From Geodermatophilaceae bacterium URHA0031 (GTDB lineage Bacteria; Actinomycetota; Actinomycetes; Mycobacteriales; Geodermatophilaceae), in assembly GCA_000620205.1 (NCBI GenBank), contig JHVP01000004.1, positions 248,001 through 312,000 on the forward strand: a stretch of 64,000 bases of DNA, in the 5' to 3' direction. Below, piece after piece: positions 52,158-60,890 of the stretch. The position numbers and the translations under genes were made by a program. Position 1 is the stretch's first letter; every line of letters starts with the position of its first letter. The notes under the pieces were generated by a model. It was not told the origin of the DNA. It did no database searches and saw only the letters and a program-made list of their open reading frames with translations.

Positions 52158-52635
52158 GGATCGGCCTCGCGCTGGAGGAGCTGCACGGCTCGGAGAACTC
52201 CCTGCCTCCCAGCTGCTCGCGATCTCCGAGCGGCACGCGGCGGATCACGGGATCCACCACCTGGCACGCGACCTGGCCGTGTGGTCCCAGGACCACGTCC
52301 GCCGGCTCGCGCCGGTCGGGCAGCGCTACGGCGTCGACCTGGACCCGGAGCCCGCCGGCGACCCCACCCTGCTCGAGCGGGTCCGGGACGGGGTCAGCGA
52401 CCACCTCGGCCGCCGGTCGGCCCCCGCGCTGGACCTGCTCCGCGACCTGCGCAGCATCTACGTGCACGCCTCCGGGGTCTCCGTGGACTGGGAGCTGGTG
52501 GCGCAGGCTGCTCAGGGGGTCAAGGACCACGAACTCCTCCAGCTGGCGCAGAGCTGCCATCCCGACACCCTGCGCCAGGCCCGGTGGGCCAACAGCATGC
52601 TCAAGGAGCACGCCACCCAGCTCCTCGTCAGCTGA
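52154..52635 (+). pseudogene. Helical hypothetical protein disrupted by a one-base frameshift
   Basis: Translation from the ATG at 52154 gives MRIGLALEELHGSENSL, then leaves frame. From 52204 the coding frame shifts by one base and reads ASQLLAISERHAADHGIHHL, then on through LARDLAVWSQDHVRRLAPVG to the stop at 52635. Adding one G near 52203-52205 (CTGCC to CTGGCC) restores a single ~160-residue product, so a one-base deletion or a sequencing error is likely. The product is mostly helical, with LRDLRSIYVHASGVSVDWEL and HPDTLRQARWANSMLKE; I do not recognise the family. A GTG at 52279 could yield a 118-residue C-terminal fragment. It follows the molybdoenzyme with an ATGA overlap. Confidence 0.75.
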
Positions 52636-52667
52636 CCCCCGCTGCGGAGGGCGCGCTGCTCCCGGGG

Positions 52668-53762
52668 TCAGCCGACGGCGACCGAGGCGTCCGGGGCCGC
52701 CTGCGTCGCGCCGGCCGGACGCGGGGGGAGCTCGCTCTCCGGGACGGTCAGCGGGAAGTGGCAGGCCGCCTGGTGCCCGGGCAGCAGCTCGACCAGCTGC
52801 GGCTCCTCCTCGGCGCACTTCAGCTGGGCGCGGGGGCACCGGGTGCGGAACCGGCAACCGCTCGGTGGGTCCACCGGCGAGGGCGGCTCCCCCGGCAGCG
52901 AGACCGGCTTGTTGGCCCGGCCGGTTGCCGGGTCGATCCGCGGGATGGAGTCCAGCAGCGCCGAGGTGTAGGGGTGCAGCGGCTGCCGGTAGATCCCCTC
53001 GGCCGGCCCGATCTCGGCCAGCTGGCCCAGGTACATGACCGCGACCCGGTCGCTGACCTGCTTGACCAGGGCCAGGTCGTGGGCGATGAAGAGGTAGGAG
53101 AGGTTGAGGTCGCGGCGGAGCTTCTCGAACAGGTTGAGGACCTGGGCCTGGATGAGCACGTCCAGGGAGGAGACCGCTTCGTCGCAGATCACCAGCGCGG
53201 GGTCCAGGGCGATCGCCCGGGCGATCGCCACCCGCTGGCACTGCCCACCGGAGATCTCGTGCGGCCGCCGTCTGGCGTACTGGGACGGGTCCAGGCCGAC
53301 CAGGTCCAGCAGCTCGTCGACCCGGCGCTTGCGGGTGCTGGCGTTGCCCTCGCCGTAGCCGACGAGCGGTTCCTCGACGAGCTCGGAGATCCGCCACCGC
53401 GGGTTCAGCGAGCCGAACGGGTCCTGGTAGACCATCTGCATCTGCCGGCGGGCCTGCTTGAGGTCGCGTCGGCGCAGCTTCATCAGGTCCGTGCCCTGGA
53501 ACTCGACCTCGCCGGACCTGGGCCGTGGCGCCTGGATCACCGACCGGGCCAGGGTGGACTTCCCGGACCCGGTCTCTCCCACCACACCGAGCGTCTCGCC
53601 GGCGTACACGTCGAAGGACACGTTGGACACGGCGTGCACGACACCGCCCTTGACGCCCCCGGCGCCGCGGACCGGGAACTCCTGCACCAGGTTCCGGGCG
53701 CGGAGCAGCGTGGTCTTCGGCGGCACGGGTCGGCCCTGCGGTTGCTGCTGGGGGGCGGTCAC
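52668..53762 (-). CDS. Peptide/nickel ABC transporter ATP-binding protein, OppF/DppF type
   Basis: A 364-residue ATPase. Walker A is GETGSGKSTLARSV near residue 62, the Q loop has MVYQDPFGSLNPR, the signature is HEISGGQCQRVAIARAI, Walker B ALVICDEAVSSLDV, and the H loop LFIAHDLALVKQVSD. The signature has Cys in place of the usual Gln/Arg after GGQ. The C-terminal oligopeptide-ATPase extension has PSGCRFRTRCPRAQLKC, the cysteines of which often bind an Fe-S cluster. The GTG start overlaps the OppD-like gene by 4 nt (GTGA). Last gene of the five-gene transporter operon. Confidence 0.93.
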   Translation of the reverse strand: MTAPQQQPQGRPVPPKTTLLRARNLVQEFPVRGAGGVKGGVVHAVSNVSFDVYAGETLGVVGETGSGKSTLARSVIQAPRPRSGEVEFQGTDLMKLRRRDLKQARRQMQMVYQDPFGSLNPRWRISELVEEPLVGYGEGNASTRKRRVDELLDLVGLDPSQYARRRPHEISGGQCQRVAIARAIALDPALVICDEAVSSLDVLIQAQVLNLFEKLRRDLNLSYLFIAHDLALVKQVSDRVAVMYLGQLAEIGPAEGIYRQPLHPYTSALLDSIPRIDPATGRANKPVSLPGEPPSPVDPPSGCRFRTRCPRAQLKCAEEEPQLVELLPGHQAACHFPLTVPESELPPRPAGATQAAPDASVAVG

Positions 53763-54928
53763 TGGGCGGCTCCCTGGTCGTGTGCGGTGGAGTGGTGGGC
53801 CGCCTCGGCCGCGGTCGCCGGCGCCACGGCGGCCGTGACCTCGGGCGCCGTGTCGAGCTCGGTCCCGGCGGGGTGCCAGCACGCGTACCAGTGGTCCGGC
53901 TCGTGCTCCAGGAACGGCGGGTGCTCCAGGCACTTGTCGGTGGCGTTGGGGCACCGCGGCCGGAACGGGCAGCCCTGTGGCAGCGCGCTCATGTCCGGCG
54001 GCTGCCCGGGGGTGACCGGCAGCATCGAGTGCGGCTCGCGCTCCAGGGCGGGGATCGCCCCGAGGAGGGCGCGGGTGTAGGGCATCCGGACGTTGGAGAA
54101 CAACGTCCGGACCGGGGCGTGCTCGACGGCCCGCCCGGCGTACATGACCACGACGTCCTCGGCGTAGCTGGCCGCCAGGCCGAGGTCGTGGCTGATCATG
54201 ATGACCGCCATGCCCAACCGCTCGCGGAGCTCGACGAGCAGCTCCATGATCTGCGCCTGGGTGGTGACGTCCAGGGCCGTGGTGGCCTCGTCGGCGATCA
54301 GCAGTCGCGGCTCGCCGGCCAGCGCGATGGCGATCATCACCCGCTGCCGCATGCCGCCGGACAGCTGGTGCGGGTACTCGTGGAAGCGTCGCTCGGGCGC
54401 GGGCAGCCGGACCAGCCGCAACAGCTCGACGGCCCGGGCCTGCACGCCCTTCTTGTCCAGGTCGGCGTGCGCCCGCACGGCCTCGGAGATCTGGGCGCCG
54501 ATCTTCATGGTCGGGTTCAGCGAGCGGGCCGGGTCCTGGAAGACCATGGCGATGTCCCCGCCGCGCAGCTTCCGCAGCTCCTTCTCGTCGAGCCCGATCA
54601 GCTCCCGGCCGTCGAACCGGATCGACCCGGTGATCGTCGCCGTCCCGGGCAGCAGGCCCATGAGGGCCCGGGAGCTGACGCTCTTGCCGGAACCGGACTC
54701 GCCGATGATCGCCATCAGCTTGCCGGGGACCATCTCGTAGGAGAGGCCGTTGACGGCGTTGATCCGCCGCCCGCCGCGGGTGAACTGGACCCGGAGGTCC
54801 TCCACGGTCAGCAACGGCTCCCCCGGGGCGGCCGGGGTGCGGTGTGCCTCGGCCGGGGCGCGGGAGTCGATCATGCCCGTGCTGACGTAGGCGTCGCCGG
54901 TGGCGTACGTGGTCCGGTCGGCTCTCAT
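53759..54928 (-). CDS. Peptide/nickel ABC transporter ATP-binding protein, OppD/DppD type
   Basis: A 389-residue ATPase. Walker A is GESGSGKSVSSRALMGLLPG near residue 77, Q loop MVFQDPARSLNPTMKIG, signature PHQLSGGMRQRVMIAIALA, Walker B LLIADEATTALDVTTQAQ, H loop VIMISHDLGLAASYAED. The C-terminal GCPFRPRCPNATDKC is the Opp-type cysteine extension. The first ~35 residues are variable and a later start is possible. It overlaps the upstream permease by 4 nt (ATGA). Confidence 0.93.
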   Translation of the reverse strand: MRADRTTYATGDAYVSTGMIDSRAPAEAHRTPAAPGEPLLTVEDLRVQFTRGGRRINAVNGLSYEMVPGKLMAIIGESGSGKSVSSRALMGLLPGTATITGSIRFDGRELIGLDEKELRKLRGGDIAMVFQDPARSLNPTMKIGAQISEAVRAHADLDKKGVQARAVELLRLVRLPAPERRFHEYPHQLSGGMRQRVMIAIALAGEPRLLIADEATTALDVTTQAQIMELLVELRERLGMAVIMISHDLGLAASYAEDVVVMYAGRAVEHAPVRTLFSNVRMPYTRALLGAIPALEREPHSMLPVTPGQPPDMSALPQGCPFRPRCPNATDKCLEHPPFLEHEPDHWYACWHPAGTELDTAPEVTAAVAPATAAEAAHHSTAHDQGAAQ

Positions 54929-55812
54929 CGTCCGCTCCAGCGGGATCGCAGGTTCTCACCGAGGAGGTTGAAGGACAGCACGGTGAGCAGCAGGGCGAGG
55001 CTGGGCCAGACCACCAGCATCGGCGTCGCGGAGAGGCTCAGCTGGCCGTCTGCCACCATGTTCCCCCAGCTCGGCGCGGGGGCCGGGATGCCCAGACCGA
55101 GGAAGCTCAACGCACCCTCGATGATGATCACGATGCCCATGCCGAGCATGGCGAAGGTGATCAGCTGCGGGGCGATGTTGGGCGCCAGGTGCTTGAACAG
55201 CACCCGCCACGCCGGCGTCCCGCAGAGCTCGGCGGCGGCCATGAACGGCTGACCGCGCAGCCGGAGCACCGCGGAGCGGGCCACCCGGGCCACCGCGGGG
55301 ATGCTGAAGAACGCCAGCGCGAGGATCGTGTTGCGGATGCTGGGCCCGAGCGCCTGCGCCACCGCCAGGGTGAGCACCAGGGACGGGAAGGCGATGAGCA
55401 CGTCGAGGATCCGCATGATCACGGTGTCGACCGCGCCCCCGGCGTAGCCGGACAGCGCGCCCAGCGTGCCGCCCACGACCAGCCCCACGATGTTGACCGT
55501 CGCGGCGATGAACAGCGACGCCCGACCGCCGTGCAACAGCCGAGAGAGGATGTCGTTGCCGTTGGGGTCGGTGCCCAGCAGGTGCCCCGGCGACCCGGCG
55601 GGCAGGTAGCTCTCCAGCACGCTGCCGCCGACCGGCTTGGGCAGCCCGAGCAGGGCCGGCCCCAGGAAGCAGGCGACCACGATGAGCACGATCGCGCCAC
55701 CGGGCAGCCAGAGGCCCAGCTGGCCGCGCCACCGGCGTCCGCCGGGGACCGCGTCGTCCTGGTCGGCGGCGGGGTTCTCGGCGACCTGGAGGGGCGTGTC
55801 AGCGACTGCCAT
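54925..55812 (-). CDS. Peptide/nickel ABC transporter permease, DppC type
   Basis: A 295-residue inner-membrane permease with about six helices. The N-terminal cytoplasmic tail leads into GAIVLIVVACFLGPALLG, then LGTDPNGNDILSRLLHGGRA, the family hallmark before the second helix. The EAA loop is AAAELCGTPAWRVLFKHLAPN, contacting the ATPases, and the last helices include LSFLGLGIPAPAPSWGNMV. The ATG at 55812 overlaps the DppB-type gene by 14 nt. Confidence 0.93.
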   Translation of the reverse strand: MAVADTPLQVAENPAADQDDAVPGGRRWRGQLGLWLPGGAIVLIVVACFLGPALLGLPKPVGGSVLESYLPAGSPGHLLGTDPNGNDILSRLLHGGRASLFIAATVNIVGLVVGGTLGALSGYAGGAVDTVIMRILDVLIAFPSLVLTLAVAQALGPSIRNTILALAFFSIPAVARVARSAVLRLRGQPFMAAAELCGTPAWRVLFKHLAPNIAPQLITFAMLGMGIVIIIEGALSFLGLGIPAPAPSWGNMVADGQLSLSATPMLVVWPSLALLLTVLSFNLLGENLRSRWSGR

Positions 55813-56833
55813 ACCTGATCCTCGGGTCTAGGACGGCGTACATGAGGTCGACGACCAGGTTCGCTAGCACGGCCACCAGGGCGAAGATCACCACGGCGGC
55901 CTGCACGACGACGAAGTCGCGGGTGTTGATGGCCTGCAGCAGCATCTGGCCGACGCCCGGCAGGGCGAAGATCTGCTCGATGATGACGGTGCCGCCGATC
56001 AGTGCGCCCAGGTTGAGGCCGACGACCGTGATCAGGCCGAAGGACGAGTTGCGGAAGGCGTGCCGCAGCAGCACCTGCCAGGAGCCGACGCCCTTCGCCC
56101 GGGCGGTGGTCACGTATTCCTCCTGCTGCAGCTGGTCGACCAGGTCGCCGCGGAGGAAGCGGGTGTAGAAGCAGAACAGCGGCAGGCCGATGGCCGCGGA
56201 CGGCAGGATCATCGTCTTGAGGTTGGCCCACAGACCGTCGGACAACGGGACGTACCCGATGGCCGGCAGCCAGCCGAGCGTCACCGCGAAGACCAGCACC
56301 AGGAGCAGCGCCAGCACGTAGTTCGCCACCGACAGGCCGAGGGTGCTGATCATCATGCTGATCCGGTCCATCAGGCCGTTCGGCTTGTGGGCGGCGAGCA
56401 GCGCGACCGGGATGGCCAGCAGCAGCGAGACGACGAAGGCGAGGAGCACCAGCTCGCCGGTGACCGGCAGCCGGTCGGCCAGGATCTCGCTGACCGGCTG
56501 CCGGCTGACCAGGGAGTTGCCGAGGTCCCCGTGCAGCGCGTTGCCCAGCCAGCTCAGGTACCGGGACACCCCCGACTCGTTCAGCCCGAGCTGCTCCTCG
56601 AGCTGGGCGACGTCCTCGGGGCTGGCCTCCGCGCCCAGCAGCTGCTGCGCCGCGTTGCCCGGGATGAGGCTGAGCACCCAGAAGGTGAGGATCGTGACCC
56701 CGAGCATGATCGGGATCGCCATCAGCAGGCGCTTGCCGACCAGCCGCAGGGCCGGGCTGCCGGTGACCCGGCGGAGCGGGGAGACCCGCGGGTCCCGGTC
56801 GCCCGGGACCCGCGGGAGGGCGGCAGTGGTCAC
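55799..56833 (-). CDS. Peptide/nickel ABC transporter permease, DppB type
   Basis: A 344-residue permease. KRLLMAIPIMLGVTILTFWV forms the first helix, followed by the DppB periplasmic segment with SPEDVAQLEEQLGL and YLSWLGNALHGDLGNSLVSR. The EAA loop reads VTTARAKGVGSWQVLLRHAF, and GGTVIIEQIFALPGVGQML is the conserved C-terminal block. The GTG at 56833 overlaps the binding-protein stop in GTGA, preferred over starts inside that gene. Confidence 0.93.
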   Translation of the reverse strand: MTTAALPRVPGDRDPRVSPLRRVTGSPALRLVGKRLLMAIPIMLGVTILTFWVLSLIPGNAAQQLLGAEASPEDVAQLEEQLGLNESGVSRYLSWLGNALHGDLGNSLVSRQPVSEILADRLPVTGELVLLAFVVSLLLAIPVALLAAHKPNGLMDRISMMISTLGLSVANYVLALLLVLVFAVTLGWLPAIGYVPLSDGLWANLKTMILPSAAIGLPLFCFYTRFLRGDLVDQLQQEEYVTTARAKGVGSWQVLLRHAFRNSSFGLITVVGLNLGALIGGTVIIEQIFALPGVGQMLLQAINTRDFVVVQAAVVIFALVAVLANLVVDLMYAVLDPRIRYGSR

Positions 56834-58440
56834 TGCTCCCGCCAGACCTCGTCCCAGATGACCCCGGCGTTGACCAGGATCGGCGGGATCTTGGTGGTCA
56901 GACCCGGACCGTGCACACCTTGGACGGCGAGGTTCGCCGGCGCGAAGGCCAGCCCGAACGGCGCGTAGGCGTTCTTCGCGATGAGCTCGCCGGCCTGCTT
57001 GTACAGGTCCGCGCGCTGACCCTCGTCCAGCGTGGCGGCCGCGTCGTCCAGCAGCTTGTCCAGCGCGGGGTCGTTGACCCCGCTGTAGGGGACGCCGGAG
57101 TGGAACCGGAAGCCGACGCCGACACCGGCGGCCGGGTCCCACGCACCCGCGGTCTGCAGCATGGCCTGCCACTTCCCGCCGGTGAACTCCTGGATCACGC
57201 CGGCCAGCTGGTAGTCGTTGATCTCCACCTTGATCCCGGCCTCCTGCCACTGGGTCTGCAGCGCGGTGTTGATCTGCGTCGCGACGTAGTTGCTGATGGT
57301 GCCGAGCCGGATGGTGATGCCACCGACCTCCTTCACCAGCTGCTTGGCCTTGTCCAGGTCGTACTCCGGGTAGCCCTCGACCGTCGGCTCGTAGAACTTG
57401 CCGCCGGGGCCGGTGAAGCTCTGGCTGACGTCGTAGATGCCGCCGAAGATGCCCTTGTTGATCGCCTCGAAGTCGGTCGCGCGGTAGATCGCCTCGCGGG
57501 CCTTGGCGTCGTTGAACGGCGCGATCGCGGTGTTGAGCTGGATCACGTAGGGCGAGGTCGCCGGCTGGACCGTCACCTGCAGCTGGTCGTTCTTCTGCGC
57601 CTGCTGGAGCAGCGGTGTGGTGTTCAGGCCCTCGTAGGCCTGCGCCTGACCGGCCTGCAGCGCCTGGTAGGCGGGCTGGTCACCACCGATGGACTGGAAG
57701 GTGAGCTTGTCCAGGTAGGGCAGGCCCTCCTTGAAGTAGTTCGGGTTCTTCTCCAGCACCACCGAGGAGCTCAGCTGGTTGGAGACGACGGTGAACGGGC
57801 CGGCACCCACCGGGGTGATCGCGAACGCGTCCGGGCCGGCCTTCTGCAGCGCCGTCGGGGAGGCGATCCAGTTGACGTTGCTGGCCGGGAACGAGGCCAG
57901 GATCGCCGCGTAGGGCCGGGTGAACTGCAGCTGGACGGTCAGCGGGTCGACCACGGAGACGCCGTTGGGAGCCAGCGGCCAGGAGGGCTTGCAGGTGCAG
58001 GGGTTGGACAGGTCGCGGTCCCAGTTGAACTTGACCGCCTCGGCGTCCAGCGGCGTGCCGTCGCTGAACTGGATGCCGTCCCGCAGCTTCACGGTGAAGG
58101 TCAGCCCGTCGTCGGAGAACTCGTAGCTCTCCGCCTGGTTGGGGGTGACCTCGGCGTTCGAACCGTCGTCGTCGGCCTTGAGCAGGAACAGGCCGCCGAA
58201 GATCGCCTGGTTGATGGCGATGTTGGAACCGCCGGTGGTGTTGGTCGCCGGGTCCAGGCCCGCCGGCCAGGAGCCGGCGAAGGCGGCGTCCTCGAGGACG
58301 GTGACCTCGCCGCCGGCCGTCGGCTCCCCGGCGGCAGCCGCGCCGCCACCGTCGGTGGAACCGCCGTCGTCACCGCCACCACAGGCGGCCAGCACCATGG
58401 CGGCAGCCACCAGAGGGGCCAGCTTCAGAGTTCGTCTCAC
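56830..58440 (-). CDS. Peptide/nickel-type ABC transporter substrate-binding lipoprotein
   Basis: A 536-residue SBP_bac_5 protein. The lipoprotein signal PLVAAAMVLAACGGG has its lipobox LAAC with Cys near residue 20, followed by a Gly/Ala/Asp linker. The binding fold has ESYEFSDDGLTFTVKLRDGI, QFSDGTPLDAEAVKFNWDRD, VVLEKNPNYFKEGLPYLDKL, AREAIYRATDFEAINKGIF and a C-terminal IAKNAYAPFGLAFAPANL. The pair CTCKPSW near 150 may form a disulfide. The GTG at 58440 with GGGAG upstream is the natural start. It heads the transporter operon; the ligand could be a peptide or another small organic molecule. Confidence 0.92.
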   Translation of the reverse strand: MRRTLKLAPLVAAAMVLAACGGGDDGGSTDGGGAAAAGEPTAGGEVTVLEDAAFAGSWPAGLDPATNTTGGSNIAINQAIFGGLFLLKADDDGSNAEVTPNQAESYEFSDDGLTFTVKLRDGIQFSDGTPLDAEAVKFNWDRDLSNPCTCKPSWPLAPNGVSVVDPLTVQLQFTRPYAAILASFPASNVNWIASPTALQKAGPDAFAITPVGAGPFTVVSNQLSSSVVLEKNPNYFKEGLPYLDKLTFQSIGGDQPAYQALQAGQAQAYEGLNTTPLLQQAQKNDQLQVTVQPATSPYVIQLNTAIAPFNDAKAREAIYRATDFEAINKGIFGGIYDVSQSFTGPGGKFYEPTVEGYPEYDLDKAKQLVKEVGGITIRLGTISNYVATQINTALQTQWQEAGIKVEINDYQLAGVIQEFTGGKWQAMLQTAGAWDPAAGVGVGFRFHSGVPYSGVNDPALDKLLDDAAATLDEGQRADLYKQAGELIAKNAYAPFGLAFAPANLAVQGVHGPGLTTKIPPILVNAGVIWDEVWREQ

Positions 58441-58746
58441 GTCGGTACTCCCGCTCGGTAGGCGTCGATGACTGTGCGGTGGGCCGGGTGCGCGGCGGTC
58501 GTGGGAACCGATCGCCCCAGCGGCCAGAGCCCGTACGGTCCAGTGACCGGGCTCACTCTTCGCCAGCAAAGAGTGGCGTGCCCGGAGCGCGGCGTCTGCC
58601 GACACTTCCGTCGGACGGGAGACAACTTCGGCTCGGGAGGAGTTCCGCGCACGACGCCGGTACGGCCCCGGAGCGGGGCGCGGACACGCCAGGACGGGCG
58701 ACGTCGGATGGACGTCGCCTGCGCCGGGACGGGGCGGGGAGTGCGC
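58441..58746. promoter_or_regulatory. 306-bp upstream region of the transporter operon with two palindromes
   Basis: No gene is seen. CACTCTT (58554-58560) and AAGAGTG (58569-58575) form perfect 7-bp arms around 8 nt. TCTGCCGACA...CCGTCGG (58595-58614), with palindrome CCGAC-N6-GTCGG, repeats the element at 48699-48719. Both lie 110-180 nt upstream of the binding-protein start and are likely regulatory. Confidence 0.5.
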
Positions 58747-59751
58747 TCAGGCGGGCGGGGCGATGCCCAGCCAGCGGAACGCGTTGGCCCCGCTGATGTC
58801 CTCCCAGGCCTGCGGGTCGAGGTCCATCGACCGCAGGGTCCGACCGGCCGGTTCCTCGCGGAGCATCGCCGGGAAGTCGGACCCGACGAGCAGCCGGTCC
58901 GCGCCGAGCAGGTCGATCAGGAACCGGATCGCCCGCCGGTCGAAGACCATCGAGTCGTACCAGAACCGGCGGGCCAGCTCGAGCGGGGAGGGGCCGTCGT
59001 CGTGCATGACCGCGCGGGTCAGGTCGACCGGCTCCTCGTTCCACGACCCGCCCCAGAAGTACTGCGCCCGGGGCAGCATGAGGGCGAAGCCCCCGGCCGC
59101 GTGGCTGAAGGAGATGCGCAGGTCCGGGCAGGCGGCGGCGGTGCCACCGGACACCATCGACCCGGCCGCGTACGCGCCTTCGACACCCACGGTGTAGGTG
59201 CCCATCGCGGCCATCGGGAGCCGCTCCGACGGGCTGGGCATCGCGTGCACGAACACCGAGAGGCCCAGCCGTTCGGCCTCCTGGAAGAACGGCAGGAACT
59301 GCTCGTGGCCGATCGACCTTCCCAGCACGTTCGAGGCGATCTCCACCCCGAGCAGCCCCTGGTCCTGGATCGCCTTGAGCTCCGCCGTCGCCGCGTCGGG
59401 GTCCTGCATCGGGACCATGCCCAGGGCCTTGATCCGGGAGGGGTCCGCCGCGGCGAGACCGGCGCTGAACTCGTTGACGTGGCGGGCCAGGGACAGGCCG
59501 TCGGCCGGCGGCAGGTCGTAGCGCAGCAGGGGCGGCATCGGGCTCAGCACCTCGACGTCCACGCCCGAGGCGTCCATCTCCTCGATCCGCCGCTCGGCGG
59601 CGAAGAAGACGTCACGGGCGGTGAACCGCATCGCCCCGAAGACCAGGGTCCGCGCGGTCTCGCCGTCCACCGCTTCCATGCGGGGGAAGCACTCGGGGGC
59701 GTCCGGCGGGTAGTCGCGGGGCAGCAGGTGGGCGTGGGCGTCGACGAGCAC
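58747..59751 (-). CDS. ACMSD-type amidohydrolase (possible aromatic-acid decarboxylase)
   Basis: A 334-residue amidohydrolase_2 protein. Metal-site residues are DAHAHLLP (HxH) at the N-terminus, LSVFVHAMP (His near 170), ISFSHAAGG (His near 218) and LLVGSDFPAML (Asp near 291). The FDRRAIRFLIDLLGADRLLVGSDFP pattern (RFLIDLLGADRLLVGSDFP) is typical of aminocarboxymuconate-semialdehyde decarboxylase and its relatives LigW and resorcylate decarboxylase. The GTG at 59751 has GGAGGG upstream. It ends the alcohol/aldehyde dehydrogenase operon. A decarboxylation of an aromatic or dienoic acid is likely; LigJ-type hydration is less likely by sequence. Confidence 0.82.
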   Translation of the reverse strand: MLVDAHAHLLPRDYPPDAPECFPRMEAVDGETARTLVFGAMRFTARDVFFAAERRIEEMDASGVDVEVLSPMPPLLRYDLPPADGLSLARHVNEFSAGLAAADPSRIKALGMVPMQDPDAATAELKAIQDQGLLGVEIASNVLGRSIGHEQFLPFFQEAERLGLSVFVHAMPSPSERLPMAAMGTYTVGVEGAYAAGSMVSGGTAAACPDLRISFSHAAGGFALMLPRAQYFWGGSWNEEPVDLTRAVMHDDGPSPLELARRFWYDSMVFDRRAIRFLIDLLGADRLLVGSDFPAMLREEPAGRTLRSMDLDPQAWEDISGANAFRWLGIAPPA

Positions 59752-59779
59752 GGTGGCCCTCCGGTCGGTAGGGGGCGGG

Positions 59780-60883
59780 TCAGGACGAGGGGTGCACGGA
59801 GACGTGCACGGCGGACTCCCCCGGCACCTCGCCGGCGAGGGTCTCGATGGCCAGGGCGGTGTCCTCCAGGCCGAACGTGTGCGTGTGCAGCTTCTCCAGC
59901 GGGTGGCGGCCGGACTCGATCAGCGCGATGGCCTCGGCGTAGGCCGGGGCGTCGACCCCGAAGGCGCCGCGGACGGTGAGCGCTCGGTTGATGATCAGGT
60001 CGGTGCGCAGCGGGATCTCGCGGTTGCCCTTGAGCCCGGCGAGCACCACCGTGCCGCCGTGCCGGGCGGCCAGCAGCGCGTCGGTGAGCGGGGCGGCGGC
60101 CATCGGCGTGAGCTCCAGGACGACGTCGGCCATCTCGCCGTCGGTGATCTCACGGACCCGCTCCACGGTGTCCACGGCGTCGTCCCCGTCGACCACGAGG
60201 GTGTGGTCGGCGCCGAACTCCCGGGCCAGCGCGAGCTTGTGCTCGTCCGCCGCCAGGCCGGTCGTGATGATGGTCCCGGCGCCCGCGGCCCGGGCGGCGA
60301 TCACCGACGCGATGCCCCGCTGCCCTGCCCCGAGCACGAGCACGGTGTCGCCCAGACCGATGCCCCCGAGGTGCGCCGCCCAGCGCACGCCCGCACCGAG
60401 CGGGTTGAACATGACCGCGATCTCCGCCGGGATGCTCGGGTCGATCTTGTGCAGGACGGCGTTGGGGGTGAGGTAGAGGTGCTCGGCGAACCCGCCGTAG
60501 AGGCTGGGCTCGACGTCCACGCCGGTGACGCCGTGTGCGATCGACCGGTGGGGGCAGGACTGGTAGCGGCCCGTCAAGCACTTGTGGCACGCCCGGCAGG
60601 GGACGATGACCTCGAGCGCGACCCGGTCGCCGGGCTGGACCCCCCAGCGCTTCGCCGCGCGCTCGCCGACCTCCTCGATGATCCCCATCGGCTCGTGACC
60701 GGGGACGAACGGCCCGCTGTGCACGCCCATGTGGCCCTTGTAGGTCTCCACGTCGCTGCCGCAGATGCCGTTGGCCTCCACGCGCAGCAGCCCGTCGTCC
60801 GGGCCGACCTGCGGTCGCGGGAACTCCCGGAGCTCGATCTGCCGCGGCCCGACCTGGACGGCGGCGCGCACCATGTCGCTCAT
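59780..60883 (-). CDS. Zinc-dependent medium-chain alcohol dehydrogenase (threonine/sorbitol-DH-like)
   Basis: A 367-residue MDR enzyme. Catalytic zinc region VEANGICGSDVETYKGHMG and PFVPGHEPMGIIEEVG; structural-zinc cysteines in VPCRACHKCLTGRYQSCP; NAD fold VLVLGAGQRGIASVIAARAAG near 180. HTHTFGLEDTALAIETLAG lies near the end. It starts 7 nt after the NDMA-type dehydrogenase stop and is followed 28 nt later by the amidohydrolase, so the three are one operon. Substrate unknown; a diol or hydroxy acid is plausible. Confidence 0.85.
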   Translation of the reverse strand: MSDMVRAAVQVGPRQIELREFPRPQVGPDDGLLRVEANGICGSDVETYKGHMGVHSGPFVPGHEPMGIIEEVGERAAKRWGVQPGDRVALEVIVPCRACHKCLTGRYQSCPHRSIAHGVTGVDVEPSLYGGFAEHLYLTPNAVLHKIDPSIPAEIAVMFNPLGAGVRWAAHLGGIGLGDTVLVLGAGQRGIASVIAARAAGAGTIITTGLAADEHKLALAREFGADHTLVVDGDDAVDTVERVREITDGEMADVVLELTPMAAAPLTDALLAARHGGTVVLAGLKGNREIPLRTDLIINRALTVRGAFGVDAPAYAEAIALIESGRHPLEKLHTHTFGLEDTALAIETLAGEVPGESAVHVSVHPSS

Positions 60884-60890
60884 CCGCGGG

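Noticed and set aside
58747-59751. LigJ (4-oxalomesaconate hydratase) to complete the LigAB pathway.
   Set aside because: The N-terminus and the RFLIDLLGADRLLVGSDFP block look like ACMSD-type decarboxylases, and the gene is over 50 kb from ligAB beside unrelated dehydrogenases.
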